A stretch of 6,153 bases of DNA, taken from Thioalkalivibrio sp. (GTDB taxonomy: Bacteria > Pseudomonadota > Gammaproteobacteria > Ectothiorhodospirales > Ectothiorhodospiraceae). This document shows, piece after piece, positions 1 through 5,973 of this stretch. The notes beneath the pieces are model-generated. The model was not told the origin of the DNA. It ran no database searches and saw only the letters and a list, made by a program, of their open reading frames with translations. The stretch's first letter is position 1; each line of letters starts with the position of its first letter. A program made the translations under genes and the position numbers. The stretch spans positions 1 through 6,153 of the forward strand of contig SKOF01000188.1 of NCBI GenBank assembly GCA_007120155.1, given 5' to 3'.

Positions 1-439
1 CAGAGCCGATAACCGCGTCTGCGATGTCTACCGCCATCTCGCCGGTCTCGCACTCGGCAACGTACAGGTTGTCGATATCGACACCCAGTTTCTCGGCCCA
101 AACAGAGTCATGCGTGCCTTCAATATCGAGAAGTACAACAGAATGATCCGGGTATTGCCGCTGCGCGTTGCCCGCGATCTTGTAGGCAATCATGGACTTG
201 CCGCTATGCCGGTGCCCAACAGTCATCGTGACTCGGCTTGTGGGGATGCCGCCTAAAAGCGCGAAGTCCAGTATGAAAGCCCCGGTGCTGATCCGTACCG
301 GTGCGCGTACCTGTCTGCCCTTGCGAACGGTGGCATCCCCGTATGCCTTAGAAAACCCCGCTAAGGTCTCGGCCAGTTCCGACTTGGCGGCCTTAACCTC
401 TTGGGCGTCTCCCCCTATGTTTGCTCTGCGTCTGGGCAT
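1..439 (-). CDS. recA: RecA/UvsX-like recombinase, N-terminal 146 residues (cut by window edge)
   Basis: This is the N-terminal part of a RecA-family DNA strand-exchange ATPase; its C-terminus lies beyond base 1. Reading the minus strand from ATG at 439 gives an uninterrupted 146 residues. An ISTG..ILDFAL segment (50-60) and GGIP (63-66) match the RecA lead-in. The Walker A loop is GHRHSGKS (75-82). DIEGTHD (105-111) matches RecA's DAEHALD, with E107 in the place of catalytic E96. EKLGVDIDNLYV (116-127) and ETGE (131-134) are close to bacterial RecA. The position of RecA Tyr103, which stacks on the ATP adenine, is Trp114 here. The start is supported by GAGGAG at 446-451, 6 bases upstream; this also encodes the last two Glu codons of the preceding gene, whose stop lies 3 bases before this ATG. 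RecA family membership is secure; whether it is closer to RecA or to phage UvsX needs the missing half. Confidence 0.93.
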   Translation of the reverse strand, partial: MPRRRANIGGDAQEVKAAKSELAETLAGFSKAYGDATVRKGRQVRAPVRISTGAFILDFALLGGIPTSRVTMTVGHRHSGKSMIAYKIAGNAQRQYPDHSVVLLDIEGTHDSVWAEKLGVDIDNLYVAECETGEMAVDIADAVIGS

Positions 440-442
440 GAA

Positions 443-772
443 TCACTCCTCGATGTACCCAACAACCTCGGACTCCAGCTTGTCGCTAACAAACTCGGCA
501 ATGTCCTCGATCACGGAGTCGATCTCCTCGTAGTAGCAAGGAACCTCGACCGATACGTCTACCCGCAGGGACTCGTAATCACCAAGATTCTTGGTGGCTC
601 CTGCCGAGACACGAACATACGCTGGCGCGGTCTCAAACTTGCGCACAGCAATCGTCTCATCTGTCCGAGAATCTTCCTTCTTCTCGCCGGAAAGTGAAAC
701 CGATTTCAAAACGGTCATCCTGCCTTCATCAGAACGGGTTTCCGCCGTGCGTGTGCGAACTCGTGGTTTCAT
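443..772 (-). CDS. 109-aa acidic protein of unknown function
   Basis: I do not recognise a named family. The first ~45 residues are charged and probably disordered. The remainder looks like a compact alpha/beta domain: a predicted strand AYVRVSAG (51-58), a KNLGDYESLRVDVSVEVP segment (61-78) that reads as a turn plus long strand, then a helix EEIDSVIEDIAEFVSDKLE (82-100). No catalytic motif or transmembrane segment is visible. The start is firm: AGGAGG at 781-786 lies 8 bases upstream of ATG 772. The gene overlaps the upstream helix-turn-helix gene by 4 bases (ATGA), which suggests translational coupling. It ends 3 bases before the recombinase start, so its translation probably feeds the recombinase. 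From position it could be an accessory or mediator of the recombinase, but this is inference only. Confidence 0.85.
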   Translation of the reverse strand: MKPRVRTRTAETRSDEGRMTVLKSVSLSGEKKEDSRTDETIAVRKFETAPAYVRVSAGATKNLGDYESLRVDVSVEVPCYYEEIDSVIEDIAEFVSDKLESEVVGYIEE

Positions 773-1326
773 CGTCTTGTCCTCCTATACCGCTCAATGC
801 GGTTCTGAATACGCCGAATGGTTTCCACATGATCTTCCCTGAAGTACTGGTACTCTCCGTGATGGCGGTCCAGTTCTTCCGCCAGAATTTCAACCTCATC
901 TCGCAGAAAGTGCCCGTAGTGATGAACAACATCCTCGTAGTAGGCCCCCGGAACCATGCCAACCTTGATCCACCGCTTGAACGTCAGCGGGTCTTTGCCA
1001 AGCGCAACAGCGGTTGCCGGAATCGTGTACGCCTCTTCAACAAAGATGTTGCTCGTGGTCGCCCTGTTAATCGGGTATAGCTCGACTTCCTGACCAGCAA
1101 CAATAGGGCCGTTGCTTAGCGGTGACTCAGGGGGCGGCCTGCCCTTGTAGTAGGCATCCTTGACCCGCTTCTTGATAGCCTTCCGGTAGGCTGCATCTGT
1201 GTGGTAAGCCTCCCGTCTCTTCCGGTTATGAAGTTCATCTGCTTTAGTCTTCGGACGGATGTCAGAAGCTCCCGTCGAAACTTCTGTAGGTCTACGCTGA
1301 CGACTTTTTTCTCTTTCAGCTTCCAC
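769..1326 (-). CDS. Helix-turn-helix (MerR/excisionase-like) DNA-binding protein
   Basis: This is a 185-aa protein started by GTG. Residues 1-33 are charged. Residues 34-62 form a basic, tyrosine-rich segment with AYHTDAAYRKAIKKR and DAYYKG. Residues 99-126 fit a winged helix-turn-helix: AYTIPATAVALG, then DPLTFKRWIKVGMVP as recognition helix and turn. A wing-like region (127-143) and a helix beginning at DEVEILAEEL (143-152) follow, the arrangement seen in MerR-type and excisionase-like DNA binders. The C-terminus (153-185) is His/Arg-rich. It may regulate the phage operon or act as a DNA-bound accessory factor. The start is supported by GGAGGT at 1333-1338, 6 bases upstream, and no other plausible start exists before the HTH. 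The first 211 bases overlap the helicase 3' end in another frame, and codon bias favours this frame only in the second half of the overlap, so the N-terminus is the least certain part. Confidence 0.82.
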   Translation of the reverse strand: MEAEREKSRQRRPTEVSTGASDIRPKTKADELHNRKRREAYHTDAAYRKAIKKRVKDAYYKGRPPPESPLSNGPIVAGQEVELYPINRATTSNIFVEEAYTIPATAVALGKDPLTFKRWIKVGMVPGAYYEDVVHHYGHFLRDEVEILAEELDRHHGEYQYFREDHVETIRRIQNRIERYRRTRR

Positions 1327-2738
1327 AACTTTACCTCCGCGTTACTCGCTTCTGTGTATTCTTTCAGTCGCCCTGCCAACTGGTTTTCCGCCCTGAATGA
1401 GTTCTTATCTCTGATCGTTACCCAGATCGGAACTTTCTTGCCGGGATGCTTGCGAAGCACTCGGCCATGCGCCTGCGCGACCGCCGCTTTCGGGGAAAGC
1501 TCAACCCCGGCAGCCAAGCGCGGAACATCGATTCCTTTTCCAAACACGCCATAGGTGGCAAGAATGATGTGCTTGGTGTTGATGATCGCAGTTCCTTGCG
1601 CGATCTTGGTCTTGCGAACAGCAACTCCTATCTTGACTGGAGTGTAGGGAGTACCGCGCTCGTAGCCGATGGGCTTGCGCTTGGGAGTGGGGTCCTTGAT
1701 GTACCGCCACTCGTGCGTCTGCCCTGCATAGACTCCGATCTCTTTCTCGGGTACCCCAATCAATCTGCAAATGGTTGCAATAACATACAGATGCTCGACC
1801 CTATCAGAAAGGCCGAGTGTTGGCCGCCCTGTGGCGGCAAGCCGTTTGACAACTTCCGCCAGAATCAAACATCGATCCGGGTTCTCCGTTGCCTCGTTGA
1901 TGTACCGCCCCGTAGTCGATGACACGTTGGCGTACCAAGAGTAGACGGCAGGGCTTTCAACTACCCTTACAACCGACTTCTTGTGCTGCTTCTCCAGCTT
2001 TACGGCAACATCTCCAAGCTGGTACCGAAGGACCTTCTCAAAGATGTCCTTGCGGTGCGGAGTCGCATCCAGACCAAGCCGATACCGCGAGTTGACCTTC
2101 ATCAGGATGGAGGCCATGACCGGGGCACCGGCTACCTTGGACTCATCCCAAATGCACATGCCAAAATTGTCGTAGAACTGGTCGCCCATGTCACGGCTGA
2201 ACAACGTCTGCGCCATGGCGATAACCAGACTGCGGCCCTCGTAATCCGCCGTACCTGCTTGCACAATCCCAATGTCGCTGTCTTTCATGCCAAAGACTTT
2301 TTTGGCCGTATCGACCCATTGCAGCATTAGCCGCTCAAGATCAACGATGACAAGAACATTGGCATCCAGCCGCCGAGCAACCTCTAGGCCCATGACGGTC
2401 TTGCCCGAACCTGTGTGCGCCTTGGCAGTTATACAACGATGCTGCCGCAGCGCTTTCTCCATCTTGGACACAAACGGGGCCTGATAGTCCCGCAACTCCG
2501 GGGCGGTAGCTCCGCTGAACGATGACCCGACAGAGGTCATGTCCTTGTAGTCAAGTTCCAACTTTTCCCCATACAAACGGGGAACTGCAATGTGAGTCCC
2601 GACATCGACCCACATATCAAATTTTTCTTCGTCTTTCTTGAATATGTCTAGCTGGGAAAGGCTCAGGTCCCTCTGAGCCTTTTTTGCTTCCCGAGCAAAG
2701 CGCTTATCCAAAAAGAACGCGCCTCGGAGGTAGTTCAT
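1116..2738 (-). CDS. uvsW: UvsW-like superfamily 2 DNA helicase
   Basis: This is an SF2 ATP-dependent helicase of the UvsW/XPB-like type, which in phage T4 remodels branched DNA and R-loops and serves recombination-dependent replication. Visible motifs in the 540 residues are ELRDYQAPFV (81-90, Q-like), Walker A AHTGSGKT (107-114), VLVIVDLERLMLQW (128-141, Ia), WDESK (197-201, II), GLDATPHRKD (222-231, III), ATYGVFGKGIDVP (394-406, V) and QAHGRVLRKHPGK (422-434, VI). Motifs V and VI closely resemble T4 UvsW. Motif II is DESK in place of the usual DEAD/DEAH/DECH. Residues ~345-382 look like a basic insertion before motif V relative to T4 UvsW as recalled. The ATG at 2738 lies 3 bases after the SSB stop and has no good Shine-Dalgarno, so translation is probably coupled to SSB. 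The last ~70 residues overlap the next gene out of frame and exceed the expected end of the family. Confidence 0.92.
   Translation of the reverse strand: MNYLRGAFFLDKRFAREAKKAQRDLSLSQLDIFKKDEEKFDMWVDVGTHIAVPRLYGEKLELDYKDMTSVGSSFSGATAPELRDYQAPFVSKMEKALRQHRCITAKAHTGSGKTVMGLEVARRLDANVLVIVDLERLMLQWVDTAKKVFGMKDSDIGIVQAGTADYEGRSLVIAMAQTLFSRDMGDQFYDNFGMCIWDESKVAGAPVMASILMKVNSRYRLGLDATPHRKDIFEKVLRYQLGDVAVKLEKQHKKSVVRVVESPAVYSWYANVSSTTGRYINEATENPDRCLILAEVVKRLAATGRPTLGLSDRVEHLYVIATICRLIGVPEKEIGVYAGQTHEWRYIKDPTPKRKPIGYERGTPYTPVKIGVAVRKTKIAQGTAIINTKHIILATYGVFGKGIDVPRLAAGVELSPKAAVAQAHGRVLRKHPGKKVPIWVTIRDKNSFRAENQLAGRLKEYTEASNAEVKLWKLKEKKVVSVDLQKFRRELLTSVRRLKQMNFITGRDGRLTTQMQPTGRLSRSGSRMPTTRAGRPLSHR
1333..1338 (-). 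promoter_or_regulatory. Ribosome binding site GGAGGT inside helicase gene, for the GTG start at 1326
   Basis: The minus strand reads GGAGGT, then 6 bases, then GTG. It sits inside the helicase coding sequence at codons 467-469. It decides the start of the helix-turn-helix gene and is the main evidence that the long overlap is real and not an over-long reading frame. Confidence 0.7.
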
Positions 2739-2741
2739 GAG

Positions 2742-3740
2742 CTACTTGCGGCCCCGCCGCAGAGCGCCCTTGAGTCCGCGCCGAGCAGGCTTTTTCTTGA
2801 CCGGCTCAGGTTCCTCTTCAGGCTCCTCGTCCTCCTCTTCATCCCAAGGGGCTTCCTCCTCGGCATCCTCTTCTTCCTCATCGTCCTCGTCCTCGTCTTC
2901 CTCTTTGACAGGGGCGCGGCGCTTCTTGCCTAGAGCCTTCTTAGGAGCAGGCGCTTCGTCCTCCTCCTCATCGAAGTCATCTTCCTCATCGCCCCAATCG
3001 TCTTCATCGTCATCGTCCATGGCCTGACGGTTCGCCTTTGCAGAACCGGGAACGGGTTCGCCGCCGACGATCAGACGGAGCTTATCGCTGTCGGGTTCCT
3101 CAAACATCTCGGTGTACTCATACGGTACCGCGCAATCCTCGCGGTGCACCTTGCCCTCGCGGTCCTTGTACTTCCGCTTGTACTTGGCCAGTTCCGACTC
3201 TTCGAGAATTTCCACAAACTCGATATCGCCGCCGATGGTCGGGTCCTTGTCGCTATCGCGGTTGAGTTCCAGCTTGTAGCCGCGAAGCGTACCGTCCTTC
3301 TCGTAGCGCCGGATGAACTTCTTCTGCTGACTGAGGTTCTTGACCATCATCAGCTTGCGGCTAAACTTATGGGTAACACCGTTGCGATCCTTGTACGGCG
3401 TCAGGTCAATGACCGTGAGGAACATCGCGTAGTACGACTCCTTGCCGGTCGCCTCGCAGACGGGGCAAACGTCGAACGCCTTGGTGCAACCAAGATACGT
3501 ATCCCACTTGCCGGTCTTGGGGTTCTTGATCTGGTGTTCATACATGAAGAAATCAGGCATGTCATCAACGACGATGACTTCCTTGGTCTCACCGGGGGGT
3601 ACCCAGACGCGGAACGGCATGTTGATCTGGGCCTTGCGAGCCTCCTTTGCCGCCTTTTCGCGTTGCAGTTCTTCGTCCACATGCGCCATGGCGGAAGCCC
3701 CGCGCATGAATCCTCGACTACGCTGTTTCTTGATTGTCAT
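2742..3740 (-). CDS. gp32-type zinc-containing single-stranded DNA-binding protein
   Basis: This is a 332-aa protein that probably coats ssDNA during replication and recombination. Residues ~40-185 form the core: PFRVWVPPGE (42-51), a hydrophobic strand VIVVDD (55-60), FFMYEH (64-69), then C85, CPVC (92-95), YAMFLTVIDL (104-113) and LMMVKNL (130-136). H69, C85, C92 and C95 have the order and approximate spacing of the gp32 zinc ligands (H64, C77, C87, C90 in T4). The C-terminal 91 residues are low complexity: acidic 242-262, basic 263-279, acidic 280-312, basic 314-332. The start at 3740 is chosen because GAGGT lies 5 bases upstream (3746-3750); it overlaps the previous gene by 23 bases. ATG 3707 (GAGG 4 bases upstream, 10 bases after the previous stop, 321 aa) is a real alternative. 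A further in-frame ATG pair at 3773 has no visible ribosome binding site. Function is inferred from the core, zinc motif and neighbours. Confidence 0.82.
   Translation of the reverse strand: MTIKKQRSRGFMRGASAMAHVDEELQREKAAKEARKAQINMPFRVWVPPGETKEVIVVDDMPDFFMYEHQIKNPKTGKWDTYLGCTKAFDVCPVCEATGKESYYAMFLTVIDLTPYKDRNGVTHKFSRKLMMVKNLSQQKKFIRRYEKDGTLRGYKLELNRDSDKDPTIGGDIEFVEILEESELAKYKRKYKDREGKVHREDCAVPYEYTEMFEEPDSDKLRLIVGGEPVPGSAKANRQAMDDDDEDDWGDEEDDFDEEEDEAPAPKKALGKKRRAPVKEEDEDEDDEEEEDAEEEAPWDEEEDEEPEEEPEPVKKKPARRGLKGALRRGRK
2805..3017 (-). repeat. Low-complexity GA-rich tract encoding alternating acidic and basic tail blocks of the SSB
   Basis: The minus strand is purine-rich with many GAG, GAA, GAC and GAT codons; the plus strand shows CTCCTC/CTTCTC runs. 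It encodes two acidic blocks with a Lys/Arg-rich linker (KKALGKKRRAPVK) between them. The tract is in frame throughout and is part of the SSB gene. The imperfect repeat makes length variation between relatives likely and produces a spurious serine-rich reading frame on the plus strand. Confidence 0.8.
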
Positions 3741-4092
3741 GTTGTACCTCGTACAGTTTCTTGAGTTCATCAATGAGCATCTTGGATGCTCTCGCCGTTA
3801 GCCCCATACGGATCAGCTTAGCCGCCGTCATCGCTTCTCGGGGCAAATACTCGCTCTTCAAACCGGGGATGGAAATGAACATACCGCCGTCCAGTCCAAC
3901 CGCCTCTGATGGAACGAGCAACAACACCGGATGCTTGTACCGTTTTGGGAGTGGAAGCGACAACTCCCGTACCTTTAGAGCAACCGGTTCTCCCGCCTTC
4001 AGCGGTGCCAAAAGGTGCTTGGCCTGCCTCTGGTGGGTAGAATCGAATATAGCCAATTCTTTCCCATTCGTCAAATCTGTGGGGGCGTGCAT
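3718..4092 (-). CDS. 124-aa protein of unknown function between primase and SSB
   Basis: I do not recognise this protein. It appears globular and mixed alpha/beta: LAIFD (13-17), VALKVRELSLPLP (37-49), a hydrophobic strand HPVLLLVPSEAV (54-65), GGMFISIPG (69-77), then a helical C-terminal half from REAMTAAKLIRMGL (85-98) to LIDELKKLYEV (106-116). No cysteine cluster, nucleotide-binding loop or membrane segment is seen. GGAGGG at 4103-4108 lies 10 bases upstream of ATG 4092. The gene overlaps the primase 3' end by 22 bases and the SSB start by 23 bases, so it is locked into the replication gene run. A role with primase or SSB, for example as a loader or accessory, is suggested by position alone. 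The reading frame is convincing but the function is open. Confidence 0.82.
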   Translation of the reverse strand: MHAPTDLTNGKELAIFDSTHQRQAKHLLAPLKAGEPVALKVRELSLPLPKRYKHPVLLLVPSEAVGLDGGMFISIPGLKSEYLPREAMTAAKLIRMGLTARASKMLIDELKKLYEVQHDNQETA

Positions 4093-5048
4093 ATCAGTTT
4101 TGCCCTCCGTATCAGATTCCGAATCATGCGCGGGTCCAAATCATCCGGATCGGTCTTGGGCGGGGTGTCTTTCGGGTAGACAACCCGCCTGACCGGCACA
4201 TGGTTGATGAGCCGGTTGGCCGCGATTTTGGTGCCTGAGCGCCCCGCCTTATCATGGTCATAAAAGATGACCACTGGACGGTTGATTCGTATAAGCCATT
4301 GGGCCTGATGTTGCGTCAAATTCGCGTGCATCGACGCAACTACAGGTTCTCCCGCCTGAAGGACCTTGGCATAGGCAAACAGCCCCTCGACAAGAACCAC
4401 ATATGGCGGGTCCTTCGGTAGTGTATGAAGACCAAGAAGCAGTAGCTCCTTGCGCAAGCCGTGAAAATCTCGAATACGCGGCGTTGCGTCAGGATCGGTA
4501 GCCCGACCGGTATGGCCGTATAGTTCGCCGTTCAAGCCCTTGACAGGAAAGACAATGCGACTAACACCGCGAGAATCACCGCCAACCCCAAGTCCAATCC
4601 GTTGCGCCGTAGCCAACGATACGCCACGGTATTCAAAATCCAGCGGATCATAAAGGTCTTCATACTCTTCTCCCAATGGAACGAGCCGGATTCTATCACT
4701 TCTGCGAACCGGCTTTGTGTAATTCCATTCGGGGAGTGGGCCGCCTGCGAATTCCTCATTCGTCAGCGTCGGCTCATACTGCTCAAGCAAGGACCGGTCC
4801 TCGCTGTAATCTGCAATCAATTTCAAAAGATCGAGGACAGAACCGCTGGACTTGCAAGTGAAGCAGAAGAAACGGGAGACCTCATTTTCCTCGGCCTTGA
4901 TGCCAAAGGACGGCTGCCGGTCATGACCGGATTCATGCAGCCAAGGAGCCAACGGGCAACTGGAGTTAACCCAGTCCTGATTGTGCTGGATTTCTGCCGA
5001 TGCCCCGTTGATCTCCTTAATCAACTGCATGATGCTGTCCCGGTCCAT
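4071..5048 (-). CDS. DnaG-type primase (CHC2 zinc finger plus TOPRIM), short phage form
   Basis: This 325-aa protein would make RNA primers on ssDNA at the replication fork. The N-terminal zinc finger is of CHC2 type: C31, H38 (or H42), C62 and C65, with a PSFGI segment (46-50) and GSVLDLL (69-75) after the second cysteine pair. A core segment RIVFPVKGLNGELYGHTGRA (164-183) matches the DnaG pattern. The TOPRIM domain shows VVLVEG with E221 (217-222) and FYDHDKAG with D264 and D266 (262-269); DPDD at 300-303 may give a further metal-site acid. It is shorter than bacterial DnaG, has no helicase-fusion domain like T7 gp4, and is close in length to T4 gp61. The start at 5048 has AAGGGG 4 bases upstream (5053-5058) and lies 1 base after the preceding stop (TAACATG). 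Upstream in-frame sequence to 5174 belongs to the 131-aa gene and is Arg/Pro-rich, so it is excluded. Confidence 0.92.
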   Translation of the reverse strand: MDRDSIMQLIKEINGASAEIQHNQDWVNSSCPLAPWLHESGHDRQPSFGIKAEENEVSRFFCFTCKSSGSVLDLLKLIADYSEDRSLLEQYEPTLTNEEFAGGPLPEWNYTKPVRRSDRIRLVPLGEEYEDLYDPLDFEYRGVSLATAQRIGLGVGGDSRGVSRIVFPVKGLNGELYGHTGRATDPDATPRIRDFHGLRKELLLLGLHTLPKDPPYVVLVEGLFAYAKVLQAGEPVVASMHANLTQHQAQWLIRINRPVVIFYDHDKAGRSGTKIAANRLINHVPVRRVVYPKDTPPKTDPDDLDPRMIRNLIRRAKLICTPPQI

Positions 5049-5049
5049 G

Positions 5050-5445
5050 TTACCCCTTCGGCTCCGTGGCGGCGAGGGCGGCTCGGGCACCGGAGAGTGC
5101 CTTTTTGTAATCCAAAAGCATCTGGTCAAACATCTTGTCTGACGGGGCTGCTTTCTTCGCTGCTTTCCCGCCACGCTCTAGTAGGCTGATAGCGGCGGCC
5201 AAACGTGCGGCAGTGTGGGTTAATGGTTTTTTCAGACGCTCGATCTCGGCTTGCTGTTCCCCAATAATATCCTTCTGCGTGTTTGCAATTCCGGTCATCG
5301 CGTTCAGTTCATCGCCCAGCCGCTGCATTGTCCGAGAATACTGATTTGCGCTATGACTATCCCAAGCAGCATTCCATGCTTGCTCAGGAGTGCCATTTGG
5401 GTTCTGGTACCTCCAAGCCCGATAATTTTGCGCTCTTTTACCCAT
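5050..5445 (-). CDS. 131-aa protein of unknown function with a central coiled-coil stretch
   Basis: I do not recognise a family. Residues 1-30 carry four tryptophan or tyrosine/tryptophan positions in an AWRYQNP...EQAWNAAWDS pattern that suggests a small helical domain. Residues ~40-72 (LGDELNAM to EIERLKK) look like an amphipathic coiled coil. A second helical segment, AARLAAAISLLERGGKAAKKAA, spans 79-100, and the C-terminus is again helical. No enzyme motif or membrane segment is seen. The start at 5445 has AGGAG at 5453-5457, 7 bases upstream, which overlaps the stop codon of the preceding 168-aa gene. The stop lies 1 base before the primase start, so its translation probably couples to primase. 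It could be a small structural or adaptor protein of the replication complex; this is inference from position. Confidence 0.82.
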   Translation of the reverse strand: MGKRAQNYRAWRYQNPNGTPEQAWNAAWDSHSANQYSRTMQRLGDELNAMTGIANTQKDIIGEQQAEIERLKKPLTHTAARLAAAISLLERGGKAAKKAAPSDKMFDQMLLDYKKALSGARAALAATEPKG

Positions 5446-5455
5446 AGCCCCTCTC

Positions 5456-5962
5456 CTACTTCTTGCCGACCTTACCGAAGATGGGCGTGCCGTCCACGAT
5501 GACGAACTGCGTCTTGAGAACCGGGTCCTTCTTCTCGGGCAGCTTGGTCTCCGCGATCCGCTCGATCTGCTTTTCGCCCAGATATTCGCGAGCCTTAGTG
5601 ATGCTCACAGAGATGGAGTTGAAGAAGTCTTCGTACGTGATCTGATCACGGTCGATAAGCTGGAAGTACTGTTCAGGGTCAATCGTAGTGGTTGACCGCC
5701 CAATCGGCGTCTCCACGTTGAACTGAGCTTCCAGATGCTGATCGTCATGCTCAAAGTCCGGGTGTACCTGCCAAGTCTTGGTTGCGCTCATGGCCTCAAA
5801 CAGCTTCTCTTCGGCCATCTTCAGTTCCGTCTCCGCTTTCTGGAAAGCCGCCCGAGCGACCGCCGCCTGCTGCGACAGGGACTCGACATCATACTTGGCA
5901 TCCCGCTGTACCTGTTCCTTGGTCTTGGCACGCATCCGAACGCGCTTTTTCAATTCGCCCAT
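5456..5962 (-). CDS. 168-aa protein of unknown function, N-terminal coiled coil; first gene of the operon
   Basis: I do not recognise a family. Residues 1-20 are strongly basic (KKRVRMRAKTKEQVQR), residues 27-60 form a likely coiled coil rich in Ala, Glu and Lys, and the remainder looks globular: WQVHPDF (64-70), FNVETPIGRSTTTID (81-95), YFQLIDRDQITYEDFFNSISVS (99-120, read as strand and helices) and TQFVIVDGTPIFGKVGKK at the end. No catalytic motif or signal peptide is visible. The start at 5962 is firm: AGGAGG lies 7 bases upstream (5970-5975), and the promoter at 5995-6023 gives a leader of roughly 25 bases. As the promoter-proximal gene it should be among the first and best expressed. The basic N-terminus could contact nucleic acid, but that is a guess. 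Confidence 0.86.
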   Translation of the reverse strand: MGELKKRVRMRAKTKEQVQRDAKYDVESLSQQAAVARAAFQKAETELKMAEEKLFEAMSATKTWQVHPDFEHDDQHLEAQFNVETPIGRSTTTIDPEQYFQLIDRDQITYEDFFNSISVSITKAREYLGEKQIERIAETKLPEKKDPVLKTQFVIVDGTPIFGKVGKK

Positions 5963-5973
5963 AGTCTCTCCTC

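Noticed and set aside
1300..1320. A6 run as a classical -1 programmed frameshift site between helicase and HTH gene
   Set aside because: In the helicase frame the codons are GAG AAA AAA GTC, which does not give the standard X XXY YYZ re-pairing, and no obvious downstream pseudoknot was found. The internal GGAGGT-GTG start is a simpler explanation.
1501..1770. Minus-strand 89-residue frame within the helicase
   Set aside because: The composition is Arg/His/Ser-rich without motifs, and it is a shifted reading of helicase codons. It shares the HTH frame but is separated from it by a stop.
2737..3027. Plus-strand serine-rich reading frame of 96 residues
   Set aside because: It is the antisense reading of the GA-rich acidic tail of the SSB; the poly-Ser composition is a by-product of Glu/Asp codons on the other strand.
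3144..3764. Plus-strand reading frame of 206 residues
   Set aside because: It lies wholly antisense to the SSB core and its start, has no domain signature, and the minus-strand frame carries the zinc motif and ribosome binding site.
5049..5174. 42-residue N-terminal extension of the primase
   Set aside because: The extension is Arg/Pro-rich, overlaps the 131-aa gene in another frame, and the ATG at 5048 has AAGGGG just upstream and starts directly before the conserved zinc-finger region.
4602..5189. Plus-strand reading frame of 195 residues
   Set aside because: It is antisense to the primase zinc finger and core, which is clearly coding on the minus strand, and no recognisable domain is seen.
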